Positions 1-7,859 of a stretch of 28,497 nucleotides of DNA are shown here, one piece after another (position 1 is the first letter of the stretch; the number at the start of each line of letters is the position of its first letter). The notes under the pieces are model-generated. The model worked only from the letters and a program-made list of their open reading frames with translations, was not told the DNA's origin and ran no database searches. A program made the translations under genes and the position numbers. The stretch covers positions 1 through 28,497 of the IMG/VR virus record IMGVR_UViG_3300004770_000005; one strand, 5' to 3'. The stretch is from a virus.

Positions 1-120
1 TGTTGATAGAACATTAGGGAAGTGTCCCCTTTCCTTTCGTTCCTCTTTGATTCCGTTCCGTTCCTTTGACATTCCAAGGAATTCATGCGGAAATCCCGTC
101 ATGAGTCAGCTTTAATTGAA
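1..120. repeat. Terminal direct repeat, left copy (120 bp)
   Basis: Bases 1-120 are identical to 28378-28497. The repeat includes the leader and first 36 bases of the terminase small subunit gene, so it is most simply the overlap left when a circular or circularly permuted genome was assembled, rather than a true physical end repeat. Unique genome length is then about 28,377 bp. Confidence 0.95.
65..71 (+). promoter_or_regulatory. TTTGACA start-upstream motif (terS)
   Basis: TTTGACA followed by exactly 13 nt and then ATG at 85. This copy also has an AAGGA Shine-Dalgarno-like sequence at 76-80 in the spacer, which most other copies lack. Confidence 0.6.
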
Positions 121-669
121 GAGTGTTCCAAAGTTCACTCTGTTTCCGTTCGTGCTGTCCGCAACTGGAGAAACCTTGATGACCCACGCTGGCGAGATTT
201 TTTAAGATCTCGTGCCCAAGAGTCCACGTTTTCTTTTGCGCGCCCGGAAGCCAATGCAAAAGCAATGACTCCAGAGGAAACGGAAGAAGCTGCTGCCATC
301 CGTCACACCCGTCTTTCGCTATTATGCGATCAAGCTGAAGGCCGTGGGGACATGAATTCCCTTCCCACATTGCTCAAAGCCTCAATCGAAGCGCACAAAC
401 TTTGGACCCTTGTTTCGGAAAACAACTTAAAACTGGCCACGGCCTCGGGTAAATTGGTCGAAGTCTCAAAGGTTTCCGAGTTTATCCTTGGTAATCTTGC
501 AATGGCCAAGCAACTTCTGGAAAACCTTCCTGACATCTTGGCTTCGAGAATTGAATCTTCAATCGATGTCGCGGCCATCACTCGGCAAGAGGTTCATGTC
601 ATCCTCAAAGAATTAGCGGTTTCTTCCCGATCCATGCCGGGGTGCGATTCCCATGTCACCGGCGCTTAA
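85..669 (+). CDS. Terminase small subunit (Nu1-like, putative)
   Basis: This 194-residue protein lies directly upstream of a GpA-type large terminase, the standard place for the small subunit that recognises the packaging site and recruits the large subunit. The N-terminus (about residues 8-30, ending in RAVRNWRN) reads as a helix-turn-helix, as in DNA-binding terminase small subunits of the Nu1 type. The rest is mostly helical with no motif I recognise. The start is supported by AAGGA 5 bases upstream and by the TTTGACA motif 13 nt upstream. The end overlaps terL by 17 nt. The repeat-rich non-coding region just before it is the natural place for its binding sites. The assignment rests mainly on position and the N-terminal helix-turn-helix. 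Confidence 0.75.
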   Translation: MRKSRHESALIEECSKVHSVSVRAVRNWRNLDDPRWRDFLRSRAQESTFSFARPEANAKAMTPEETEEAAAIRHTRLSLLCDQAEGRGDMNSLPTLLKASIEAHKLWTLVSENNLKLATASGKLVEVSKVSEFILGNLAMAKQLLENLPDILASRIESSIDVAAITRQEVHVILKELAVSSRSMPGCDSHVTGA

Positions 670-2386
670 ATCTTTGGAAAGCGATTTGGCTTCCATGTGG
701 GAGCCGCGCTACCGCTTGGATCCGCTGACTTGGGCAGAAAACGAAATCACCCTCGACCCTCGATTCAGTCCACGCCCTGGACGGTTCAATTGCGATTTCA
801 CCCCTTACCTTCGGCAGCTTCATCTTTGGTTTGGAGATTCAAGCATCCGCCAGATTACCCTGGTGAAGTCCGCGCAAGTCGGAGGGACTACCTTGTTGGC
901 CAATCTCATCCAGTGGGCCATCGCCGAGCAGCCGGGCCCGATGCTCTATGTGACCAGCACAGCGGACAATGCCAAGTCCTGGAGCGAACGCGAGTTGTTG
1001 CCTAGGATCCGAAATTGCCCTGCGCTGCGTAATCTTCTTCCGGATGACCCGGACATGATAAAAAAAACCGAGATGGCTTTCCGAACTTGCACCCTTTCGC
1101 TTAAAGGGTCCAACTCCGCCAACCAACTTGCCTCCCGCCCAATCCGTTATCTTTTTGCAGACGAGGTCAGCAAATGGCCAGATTCTTCCGACACCGAAGC
1201 CCCCTCCCTCGATCTTGCGCTTGCCAGGACAAACTTTTACCGGACCATCTGCAAGCGGGTGTTGGTCTCGACTCCCACCGTCCCGACATCTGCCATCTGG
1301 ATCAATTTCCTTGCCGGTTCCCAACACCGATTCCATGTCCGATGCCCCGATTGCAATCGAAGCCAACATTTGCAATTTGAACAGGTCAAATGGTCGCTCG
1401 ATCTGCGCGGGGAGAACGGGGTCTGGGATCTGGACGGAGTGGCTGCCTCGGCTTGCTATCAGTGCGAGGAGTGCGGGGGGCTGTGGCCCCAAGAACTCCA
1501 GCGAGAATTGGTGGGACGCGGGGAGTGGGTCGCGGGGAATCCCTACGCTCCCAAAGACCATATTTCGTGCCATATCAACTGCCTCTATTCCCCCCAGATG
1601 ACTTGGGGTGAAACCGCAAAACTCTTTCTTCAAAAGCAATCCACGCCGGGCGGGTTGCATGATTTTCGCAATACCTACGAAGGCCTGCCTTTTGAAGCCA
1701 GATCCACCACTTTAAAAGATGAAAGCATCCTCGATCTGCGCGGTGGATACCGTCAACGTGAAATACCCACCGAAGCCGTGGTCAATGGAGAGGCTCCGAT
1801 CTTAACACTTTGCGCCGATCCGGGTGGCAAAAGGACGCATTGGTCCGTGGAAGCCAGGACACTTTCTGGAGAAAGTTGGGTCATTGATTGGGGTGAGGTC
1901 AGCGAAATCGAAGAACTGATTTCCGAATCTTTTATTTCCGCTCGGTCTTACCTTCTTCCGGACGGTCAGACGATTGTTCGCCCTTCGGCGGGATTGGTCG
2001 ATTCAGGCTTTATGACCGAAACAACTTATTCGGTATGCAGTCGATCGAATTCTCTGCTTTTTCCCAGTAAAGGAGCCGAGAGCACGTTCAAGCCCTTTCA
2101 TGCTTCACCCATCCCTGGCATGGGACTAATCCTTTACAGCTATTCGGATTATATCTGGAAGACCCACCTCTACCTTGACCGAATTCAAAAAAGGCTTCCT
2201 CCCCTTCTTCATTTTCCGACCGACGCATCAAGGGATTTTTTGGCCGGACATTCTGGCCAAATCTTGTTGGAAAATAAGAACAGCCGTTCCACTCCCTATG
2301 CTTGGAAAAAAGTGGAAAATGACCACTTTGGAGATTGTACAAAGCTTCATTGCGTTGCTTGGGCAATCCTTCGTGAGAAAATCTGA
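653..2386 (+). CDS. Terminase large subunit, GpA family
   Basis: ATP-driven packaging motor and nuclease that cuts concatemeric DNA and fills the prohead. The 577 residues show the expected order: an ATPase with a Walker-A-like segment (K72 to T80, VKSAQVGGTT), a Walker B YLFADE at 166-171, and cysteine pairs at 231/234 and 268-274 (CPDC, CYQCEEC) that look like the zinc-binding insert of GpA proteins. A C-terminal RNase-H-like nuclease follows, with candidate acidic residues at D389 (CADPGG), D450 (VDSGF) and in the DHFGD stretch near the end. The length fits a slightly short GpA. It overlaps terS by 17 nt in another frame, so translation is probably coupled. Confidence 0.93.
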   Translation: MSPALKSLESDLASMWEPRYRLDPLTWAENEITLDPRFSPRPGRFNCDFTPYLRQLHLWFGDSSIRQITLVKSAQVGGTTLLANLIQWAIAEQPGPMLYVTSTADNAKSWSERELLPRIRNCPALRNLLPDDPDMIKKTEMAFRTCTLSLKGSNSANQLASRPIRYLFADEVSKWPDSSDTEAPSLDLALARTNFYRTICKRVLVSTPTVPTSAIWINFLAGSQHRFHVRCPDCNRSQHLQFEQVKWSLDLRGENGVWDLDGVAASACYQCEECGGLWPQELQRELVGRGEWVAGNPYAPKDHISCHINCLYSPQMTWGETAKLFLQKQSTPGGLHDFRNTYEGLPFEARSTTLKDESILDLRGGYRQREIPTEAVVNGEAPILTLCADPGGKRTHWSVEARTLSGESWVIDWGEVSEIEELISESFISARSYLLPDGQTIVRPSAGLVDSGFMTETTYSVCSRSNSLLFPSKGAESTFKPFHASPIPGMGLILYSYSDYIWKTHLYLDRIQKRLPPLLHFPTDASRDFLAGHSGQILLENKNSRSTPYAWKKVENDHFGDCTKLHCVAWAILREKI

Positions 2387-2392
2387 TCTTCC

Positions 2393-2399
2393 TTTGACA
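2393..2399 (+). promoter_or_regulatory. TTTGACA start-upstream motif
   Basis: TTTGACA, 13 nt, then ATG at 2413. It lies 6 nt after the terL stop codon. No Shine-Dalgarno sequence in the spacer. Confidence 0.6.
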
Positions 2400-2412
2400 G
2401 GCGGACGCTTTC

Positions 2413-2712
2413 ATGGCGTCACCGAACACAGGGGGAATCAAAGCATATCTGAGGTACAAGTCTCTTGAAGAGCTTCAAATCCTTTCTGACGTGGTGTTCA
2501 CGGGAGCCTCTGAAGAGGTCACCATTACCGGAACTGCAGCCGATGGAGGATCGGCATCTGGTCAAGTAACTTTTCCAAGATTGGATTACCTTGCATGTAT
2601 TATGGAAGTTCGCCGTGAGCAAGGGGACTATCCTTACAATTCAGACGGAAGTGTCACATCTCGCCAGTTGGGAACCCGTCCAGATTATTCAAGGACGTGG
2701 GCAGTCACTTAG
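2413..2712 (+). CDS. gpW-position head-tail joining protein (putative)
   Basis: A 99-residue protein between the large terminase and the portal, the place of lambda gpW, the small protein that completes the filled head before tail attachment. The N-terminal part contains YLRYKSLEELQIL and the C-terminal part PRLDYLACIMEVRRE, giving the helix-strand-helix outline expected for gpW-like folds, but I see no diagnostic residues, so the function rests mainly on position and length. ATG 2413 is favoured because TTTGACA stands exactly 13 nt upstream. The stop codon TAG directly abuts the next TTTGACA motif. Confidence 0.6.
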   Translation: MASPNTGGIKAYLRYKSLEELQILSDVVFTGASEEVTITGTAADGGSASGQVTFPRLDYLACIMEVRREQGDYPYNSDGSVTSRQLGTRPDYSRTWAVT

Positions 2713-2719
2713 TTTGACA
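2713..2719 (+). promoter_or_regulatory. TTTGACA start-upstream motif (portal)
   Basis: TTTGACA begins at the first base after the upstream TAG stop and is followed by exactly 13 nt and ATG 2733. No Shine-Dalgarno sequence is visible. Confidence 0.6.
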
Positions 2720-2732
2720 GGTCTCGGCTGTC

Positions 2733-4244
2733 ATGGCCGAAATCAAAAAATCAAACCGAGGCGGCCGTCGCCAAGGAGCAGGACGCCCTAAAAAATCAGA
2801 CGAAAATTCAAAGACGGATTTTGCCGCCTACGAAGCTTCTTATCGGTTTAACCCGCAGCGCATGTGGGTTTATTCCCCCACGCTTGATGCGGCAAAAGAA
2901 CTTTCCGCAGGATCCCGGCAAGAACTCATTAAGAAAGCTCAATGGCTTTACAACAATTCCGGTCTTGCCGGAGGAGCTGTTGAGAAAATCGCACGACTTG
3001 TTGGTCCGCTTATTCCTCAAGCACGTTCATCCGATGACGCTTGGAACAGAATGGCCGAACAAGCTTTTCAGGATTCTTGCACCAATGCCGCATGGGGCGT
3101 TGATGTTGCCGGCGGAGTCAATTTTTACCAAGCTCAAAGCCTCCTTGTCCGCCAGATGGCGATCGCAGGAGATGTTTTTTGGCAGCGCATGACTTCCAAA
3201 TCGGGTCGCGGAATGTTCCGACTTATCCCTGGAGAGAATGTCGGATCTGTTATTGGTGACGAAAAAAACGGGTGGCGAGATGGCGTCATGGTGGACAAAA
3301 AAGGACGTCCGATCAAATATCGTGTTCTTACTGCCCCGGCATCCAATGAATTTACGGATGTTTCAGCCGATGATTTAACCCAAGTTCGCCGGGCCTATCG
3401 TCTTGGTTACACCCGCGCTCCTTCGTGGTTGGCGCGAGCTGCCAATACACTTCAAGACATCGCCGAGTATCTGGCGTTTGAAAAGCAATCCGCCAAACTC
3501 GGAGCTTCGATGGCAATGGTCATTACTTCGCCAGAAGCGGGTTCCATTGGCCTCGGGTCATCATTGATTAAAGGGACTTCCAGCAGTTCTTCACAACCGA
3601 TGACCGTGGACGCCATGACTAACGGGTCAATCATCCCGCAACTGAAGCCGGGAGAGAAAGTGGAGTCGCTGATCAACTCCCACCCTGCGGCCAACATCAA
3701 GCCGTTCCTAGATACGCTGAAAGAAGAGATCGCTGTTGGCCTTGGGCTATCGGCGCAGTTCCTTTTCGATTCCACAGACGCCGGAGGTGCCAACCAACGT
3801 TGGATTCTGGAAGAAGCTTCCATTTTGGTAAAAGAGATTCAGGACATCATCATCCAGAGTTTTGCGGCTCCCTTCTGGCGTTTTTGGATCTGGAACGAGA
3901 TTGAGAATGGTCGTTTGCCGATGCCAGGGGACGGATCCGATTGGTGGAGATGTGATTTCACGCCTCCCGCTGACCTTAGTGTTGACTTCGGGCGCGATGG
4001 CCGTCTGATGAGCGACCTCTTCCTGCGCGGACAGATTTCACCGCATCGTTATTACGCTTTGCAAGGACTCGATGCCGACAAACAGGACGAAGATATCATC
4101 CGCTTTGCCGCCCGTCGCAAAAAGTTGATTGCCGAAATTTCCAAGGAAGAAGGCGTTGAGTTGACAGTGGCCGACGTATTCCCTCCGGCTCCCGGTGCTC
4201 CAATCCCTCCGACCGCATCGGAAGGAAGCAAACAAGGGGCATAA
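2733..4244 (+). CDS. Portal protein, lambda gpB-like family
   Basis: Dodecameric ring at the head vertex through which DNA enters and to which the tail joins. The 503 residues resemble lambda-type portals: an early RFNPQRMWVYSP...YNNSGLAGGAVEKIAR segment, then a strand-rich part with FRLIPGENVGSVIGDEKNGWRDGV, then FLDTLKEEIAVGLGLSAQFLFDST, the usual wing/stem region of this family. Length is typical. The first 20 residues are odd: a basic RGGRRQGAGRPKK tail that resembles the GGRRxGAGRP motif found at the ends of small DNA-binding proteins. Start fixed by the 13-nt TTTGACA spacing. Followed directly by the maturation protease, as in other lambda-like head modules. Confidence 0.9.
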   Translation: MAEIKKSNRGGRRQGAGRPKKSDENSKTDFAAYEASYRFNPQRMWVYSPTLDAAKELSAGSRQELIKKAQWLYNNSGLAGGAVEKIARLVGPLIPQARSSDDAWNRMAEQAFQDSCTNAAWGVDVAGGVNFYQAQSLLVRQMAIAGDVFWQRMTSKSGRGMFRLIPGENVGSVIGDEKNGWRDGVMVDKKGRPIKYRVLTAPASNEFTDVSADDLTQVRRAYRLGYTRAPSWLARAANTLQDIAEYLAFEKQSAKLGASMAMVITSPEAGSIGLGSSLIKGTSSSSSQPMTVDAMTNGSIIPQLKPGEKVESLINSHPAANIKPFLDTLKEEIAVGLGLSAQFLFDSTDAGGANQRWILEEASILVKEIQDIIIQSFAAPFWRFWIWNEIENGRLPMPGDGSDWWRCDFTPPADLSVDFGRDGRLMSDLFLRGQISPHRYYALQGLDADKQDEDIIRFAARRKKLIAEISKEEGVELTVADVFPPAPGAPIPPTASEGSKQGA

Positions 4245-4251
4245 TTTGACA
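4245..4251 (+). promoter_or_regulatory. TTTGACA start-upstream motif
   Basis: TTTGACA starts immediately after the portal TAA stop; the spacer to ATG 4267 is 15 nt. Confidence 0.55.
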
Positions 4252-4266
4252 TGACCGGAAAAAGCA

Positions 4267-5361
4267 ATGTCTAAGCTTTCCCTTTTTGCCGCAGCAACCG
4301 ATTCGCGTATTGATGCCGAAGCCGGGATCCTTCGTGGAGTTTCACTGATTTCCAAAGGATACGCCAGGGGGCACGAGTTTCTGGGCGAACCAATCATCGC
4401 CGATGACACGACTTTGGATGAAGTGACAAATGCCGCGCAAGGATTTAAGGACGGGGTTCCCGTCATGTTTGATCACGGCAGCGGAATCGCGGATCTAGTC
4501 GGTGCTATTAAGGATATCTACCGCGACGGGGACAAAGTTCGCGGAGATTTGCATCTCTTAAAAACCCACGAATCGTTCGACACGATCTTGGAGATGGCCA
4601 ATTCCATGCCCTCCAATTTTGGCCTTTCCATTTCGTTTATGAATGCTCCGGAGCCAATCATGGGCAACGATCAGGAGCCGGATGACGATGGCGATGAAGA
4701 TGCAAACGACGTCACCGGAGATCCCAATGACATTGTGGCCTATGCAGCTCGTATTGCCGAACTTTATTCCTGCGATCTCGTTCAGGCTCCAGCGCTGAAT
4801 GCTTCTCTTTTTATGGCAAACCAAGACCCTGAACCAAAAACAGAAGGAGAAATTCTTCCGGAGCACGTTGAAGAAGAAATTCCTCAACCTATTGAAAACT
4901 CCATTCATCCTGTTACGGAATTAAACGAAGAAAAAATTTCAACGAATAACCCGTTGATTGTCGGGGAGCCACCCGTGATTCCTGCTGAACAGGTTGATCC
5001 AAACAAAATCGAAAATCCCTTGGTTCTGCCCGAAGAACTGGCTCGTCTCCGTGATATTGAAACAAATTTTACCAGCAACCGGACGGAATTGGCATCCATT
5101 CGCACCGAACTTGCATCTGTAAAAGCGCACCTTGCCATTAAGGAAGCTCAACTGGTGGAACTCAATATGCTCCATCGTTCGGTCAAGACCGTCTTGGGAC
5201 TCATGCCCGCCGACGAGATCCCCGTGGTCACCGACGTTCAGCCTGCCCCTTCGGTTATTGAGGCCTATGAAGCAATGTCCGCAGGCCCCGAACGCCTTGC
5301 CTTTTTCCAAGCCAACCGCCGAGCCATTGAAACGGCTCTCAGCTCTCGGGTTGGGAAGTAA
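4267..5361 (+). CDS. Head maturation protease with C-terminal scaffold (putative)
   Basis: The 364-residue protein has two parts. Residues 1-130 look like a prohead serine protease: a strand-rich fold with a candidate catalytic histidine H70 in FDHGSG and serine S121 in FGLSISF, the spacing and surroundings expected for phage capsid proteases. Residues about 130-250 are acidic and proline-rich, and about 255-310 form a heptad-like coiled coil (RTELASIRTELASVKAHL). Fused protease-scaffold proteins with such a helical tail are common between portal and capsid genes. It would self-assemble inside the prohead and then be cleaved away. The catalytic residues are my reading of motifs and not proven. 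Confidence 0.75.
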   Translation: MSKLSLFAAATDSRIDAEAGILRGVSLISKGYARGHEFLGEPIIADDTTLDEVTNAAQGFKDGVPVMFDHGSGIADLVGAIKDIYRDGDKVRGDLHLLKTHESFDTILEMANSMPSNFGLSISFMNAPEPIMGNDQEPDDDGDEDANDVTGDPNDIVAYAARIAELYSCDLVQAPALNASLFMANQDPEPKTEGEILPEHVEEEIPQPIENSIHPVTELNEEKISTNNPLIVGEPPVIPAEQVDPNKIENPLVLPEELARLRDIETNFTSNRTELASIRTELASVKAHLAIKEAQLVELNMLHRSVKTVLGLMPADEIPVVTDVQPAPSVIEAYEAMSAGPERLAFFQANRRAIETALSSRVGK

Positions 5362-5395
5362 TCAGTAAATTCAGTCAACCAAACCTTAAAACACC

Positions 5396-6307
5396 ATGTC
5401 CAACTCATATAGCAGTTCATTGGTCGTGGATGTCGCCACACAGAGCGCCATCACGGTCCTTCAAAATAAACTCGCCGCCCTCAACAGCTTTAACACGGAT
5501 TTCTCTTCCGACGTAGTAAGCGGTGCAGGCCTTCGCAGACTTCAGGTCGCCGTTGTCAACAATGGAGCCGCTGCGGTTACCAACCCGACTTCCTTTGAAA
5601 GCCAGGGCGACACCGTGACCAACGCCGCCGTCACGATGAACCACATCTCGGCTCAATTCGGACTCACTTCCGGACAATTAAACCAAGGTTTCCGTTTGGA
5701 AAAGGTTCTGAAGGCCAACCTTCGTGCCCTTTGCAACGCGATCATGGACGTGGCTCTTACGCCTCTTTCCACGGCAAACTATGGTTCGGCTGCGTACAGC
5801 ACGGCCATCACGACGGCCACCGGTGGCAACATCGGCAACAGCCTTATCACCGCAGGACTTCCGGCCCTTTTTGCCGCCCTCGGCAATGGTTCTGAGCGCA
5901 ACCTGGTGCTTGATCCCACATATTACAGCTACCTCCTTCCTCAGACAGGAATGAGCCTTGATGCTGGCAAGTCCGGCGCTTACGGGTTTGATCGCATCCT
6001 GCTCAACAACCGCTGGACCGCAGTCACCGGTGGATCTGACACCGCCCTGAACGGCACAACCAAGACGATCCACGGCTTTGTGGCTTCTCCAGAAGCTCTT
6101 GCAATGGCCGCAGCGATCCCTTACGTGGATCCCGCAGTTGCCGGACTTCTCCAACAGAGCGAGATCATCGAGGTGCCTGACCTTGGGATTGCAATCCAGA
6201 TGAACATCTGGGGCAGCCTTAGCTCCCGCAGCTTGAACGGATCTTTCGACGTGCTCTTCGGCGCGGCAAAGGCCGACGGCAGCGCTCTTAAGTTCATCAC
6301 TGCCTAA
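5396..6307 (+). CDS. Major capsid protein (putative)
   Basis: A 303-residue protein placed directly after the protease-scaffold and followed by a strong terminator, the usual setting of the most abundant structural protein. Its composition is that of a coat protein: Ala/Gly/Ser/Thr/Asn rich, few cysteines (one, in ALCNAIMD). It has an N-terminal helical arm (VDVATQSAITVLQNKLAALN) and a central region with VLDPTYYSYLLPQ. I do not recognise a specific family from sequence alone; an HK97 fold is expected from the module. Unlike its neighbours it has no TTTGACA motif; the leader (5362-5395) is A/C-rich without a Shine-Dalgarno sequence. Confidence 0.8.
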   Translation: MSNSYSSSLVVDVATQSAITVLQNKLAALNSFNTDFSSDVVSGAGLRRLQVAVVNNGAAAVTNPTSFESQGDTVTNAAVTMNHISAQFGLTSGQLNQGFRLEKVLKANLRALCNAIMDVALTPLSTANYGSAAYSTAITTATGGNIGNSLITAGLPALFAALGNGSERNLVLDPTYYSYLLPQTGMSLDAGKSGAYGFDRILLNNRWTAVTGGSDTALNGTTKTIHGFVASPEALAMAAAIPYVDPAVAGLLQQSEIIEVPDLGIAIQMNIWGSLSSRSLNGSFDVLFGAAKADGSALKFITA

Positions 6308-6337
6308 TCTTAACGGAAAATAGTGTGTGCATAGAGA

Positions 6338-6369
6338 GGGGGGTCTCGGAAACGAGGCCCTCCTTTTTT
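6338..6369 (+). terminator. Rho-independent terminator after the capsid gene
   Basis: Left arm GGGGGGTCTCG (6338-6348), GAAA loop (6349-6352), right arm CGAGGCCCTCC (6353-6363), then six T (6364-6369). The 11-bp stem contains two G-U wobbles and a stable GNRA-type tetraloop. It probably lowers read-through from the highly expressed capsid gene into the tail genes. Confidence 0.9.
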
Positions 6370-6392
6370 GCGTTTAGGACTCATTAGGATTC

Positions 6393-6399
6393 TTTGACA
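6393..6399 (+). promoter_or_regulatory. TTTGACA start-upstream motif (selects GTG 6413)
   Basis: TTTGACA followed by 13 nt gives GTG at 6413, in the same frame as the longer GTG 6401 start. The conserved spacing argues for 6413. This is the first motif after the capsid terminator. Confidence 0.6.
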
Positions 6400-6412
6400 G
6401 GTGGACTTCCTT

Positions 6413-6733
6413 GTGAACTCCGCCTTGATTGCTTCTTTCCGCGCCAAAGCCGCCGGGGAAATTGCCGATTCCCTTGGCACTCCTATCACGATTGGAGGGC
6501 AGACTTTCAATGCCTTTGTTTCCACGCCTGCCCCGCAAATGGATTTGGAGATGGGAGGATTCAAAACCAATCGCTCCATCCGCTTGCGTTGGCCGATTGG
6601 CCGCTACATCAAACCATCGCTCGGAACTTCCGTACTTCTAGTAAATCAAAACCTTACTTTCCGAGTTGAAACGGCCGAAATCGGCAACGGCGCACTTGGA
6701 GCCGAAGTCTTAGTCACAGCCGTCCGCGAATAA
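6413..6733 (+). CDS. Head-tail joining protein (putative)
   Basis: A 106-residue protein after the capsid gene, where lambda-like phages carry head-tail connector genes (gpFII position). It is predicted mostly beta (TPITIGGQTFNAFVST, RWPIGRYI, NLTFRVETAEI). No catalytic or metal-binding motif is visible. I chose GTG 6413 instead of GTG 6401 because the TTTGACA motif would otherwise overlap the start with only one base between them, whereas 6413 gives the standard 13-nt spacing. Function is inferred from position and size. Confidence 0.6.
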   Translation: MNSALIASFRAKAAGEIADSLGTPITIGGQTFNAFVSTPAPQMDLEMGGFKTNRSIRLRWPIGRYIKPSLGTSVLLVNQNLTFRVETAEIGNGALGAEVLVTAVRE

Positions 6734-6735
6734 TT

Positions 6736-7158
6736 ATGAATCCTCTCCTGGTAGAATCTGCCCTTCAAACCGCTTTTACGGCATCGGCTTTTTCATCTAC
6801 CACGGTTTACACCGGAACGAGTTACCAAGAACTCACTCCTGAAAATCTCAATCTCATTGTTGCCTGCACCCAGCTCGAACACGTGGCTGGAGTCGGTGGA
6901 GGGGTCAACCTTTACAAAGCGACGGTGGACATCAAGGTTGCTGCGCCGGCATTGATCGGATCCAGCCAGCTTACCGCGCTGACATCCACACTTGAGACCC
7001 TTCGCACAACCGCACTGACTTCCAGCTACCTAACAACCAACTGGCCTTCCGCAAGCGCAGCGGTCTTTGCAGGAGTCTGGATTAACGAAACCAAAATGTC
7101 CCAACACGAGCACGGTTGGGTCGCTGAGATCACCGCCATCATCGGCGTCAGCGAATAA
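6736..7158 (+). CDS. Tail completion / minor tail protein (putative)
   Basis: A 140-residue protein that starts 2 nt after the preceding stop, so it is probably translated by re-initiation; it has neither TTTGACA nor a Shine-Dalgarno sequence. Position between the head-tail joining gene and the tail tube candidates matches tail terminator/completion proteins (gpU/gpZ position in lambda). The sequence has an N-terminal helix (MNPLLVESALQTAF), an Ala/Thr/Ser-rich middle and a C-terminal VAEITAIIGVSE strand. No specific motif. The name rests on gene order. Confidence 0.5.
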   Translation: MNPLLVESALQTAFTASAFSSTTVYTGTSYQELTPENLNLIVACTQLEHVAGVGGGVNLYKATVDIKVAAPALIGSSQLTALTSTLETLRTTALTSSYLTTNWPSASAAVFAGVWINETKMSQHEHGWVAEITAIIGVSE

Positions 7159-7163
7159 AAGAA

Positions 7164-7170
7164 TTTGACA
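7164..7170 (+). promoter_or_regulatory. TTTGACA start-upstream motif
   Basis: TTTGACA with a 16-nt spacer to ATG 7187, near the long end of the observed range. No Shine-Dalgarno sequence. Confidence 0.5.
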
Positions 7171-7186
7171 CCTTAGAAATCTGTAT

Positions 7187-7504
7187 ATGGCCGCCACCAT
7201 CGGAATCGTCACTCTTAACAGCCTCATCACGACCCCCACCGGGTGTGTCCTTCAGGAGGCATCCAAGGAAACCTCCAAGAAAGTCGTTACGGTGAAATCT
7301 TTGGTCGGCGTCACGGTTCAGGCCGCTTTACTTCCAATGACCGAGACCAAGATTTCTTTGAAATACAAAGGAGTTGCCGGACTTTCCCTTGCCGCCGCCA
7401 ACTCCACGATTGCTTCCGGCACCGCCGTTGTGACCGGAGTCTCGGTGGAAGAATCCAACAGCGATTATCCCGACACGACGCTTGACGTCATGGCTTGGAG
7501 CTAA
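7187..7504 (+). CDS. Small beta-rich tail protein, possible tail tube (first of pair)
   Basis: A 105-residue protein rich in Thr, Val, Ser and Ala with alternating hydrophobic residues, suggesting a beta barrel. It ends with ESNSDYPDTTLDVMAW, a stretch of the kind seen at the end of tube-type beta sandwiches. Together with the next gene it lies where the major tail protein should be; the two may be related copies or may build the tube together. No enzymatic motif. The following gene starts 5 nt after its stop. Confidence 0.5.
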   Translation: MAATIGIVTLNSLITTPTGCVLQEASKETSKKVVTVKSLVGVTVQAALLPMTETKISLKYKGVAGLSLAAANSTIASGTAVVTGVSVEESNSDYPDTTLDVMAWS

Positions 7505-7509
7505 ATTTT

Positions 7510-7836
7510 ATGTCCGCCGTTACCGCATCCCTCGGAATCAATTCCTTCACGTCCGGAACCGTCACCAAGGTTTCCACAAGCGCCAAGGTCACGACCAAGG
7601 TGCTTACCGATTATTCGGGAGCATTTTCAACCGCAGCAGCGTTTGACCCGCTTTATGAGGCCACGGTGGAAGGATCCGGAACCTATCCAAGCGTGGCGCT
7701 TGGCGTGATCGCCACCAACATCCCAAGCACAATCACGGGCGGTGTCATTCTTTGCGACAGCTACACTCAGACCGAGAAGAACGACGAATTCCAGAGCTGG
7801 AAGTACACCATCAAGGGATTCCCTTCGGCTTCTTAA
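7510..7836 (+). CDS. Small beta-rich tail protein, major tail tube candidate (second of pair)
   Basis: A 108-residue beta-rich protein with a C-terminal NDEFQSWKYTIKGFPS stretch typical in character of tail tube subunits, which end in a charged-aromatic strand. It is the best candidate for the major tail protein along with its upstream neighbour. Start ATG 7510 follows the previous TAA by 5 nt; an in-frame ATG at 7495 overlapping the previous gene is less likely. GGAG at 7497-7500 lies 9 nt upstream and may serve as ribosome binding site. Confidence 0.55.
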   Translation: MSAVTASLGINSFTSGTVTKVSTSAKVTTKVLTDYSGAFSTAAAFDPLYEATVEGSGTYPSVALGVIATNIPSTITGGVILCDSYTQTEKNDEFQSWKYTIKGFPSAS

Positions 7837-7859
7837 TCTAAGGCCTTCCACAGTTTAAT

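Noticed and set aside
839-1660. 273-codon minus-strand open frame inside terL
   Set aside because: Opposite the well-supported terminase motifs; composition (Gly/Arg/Pro rich) is that of a shadow frame.
6401-6412. GTG 6401 as start of the head-tail joining gene
   Set aside because: It would place TTTGACA one base before the start codon; GTG 6413 in the same frame fits the 13-nt rule.
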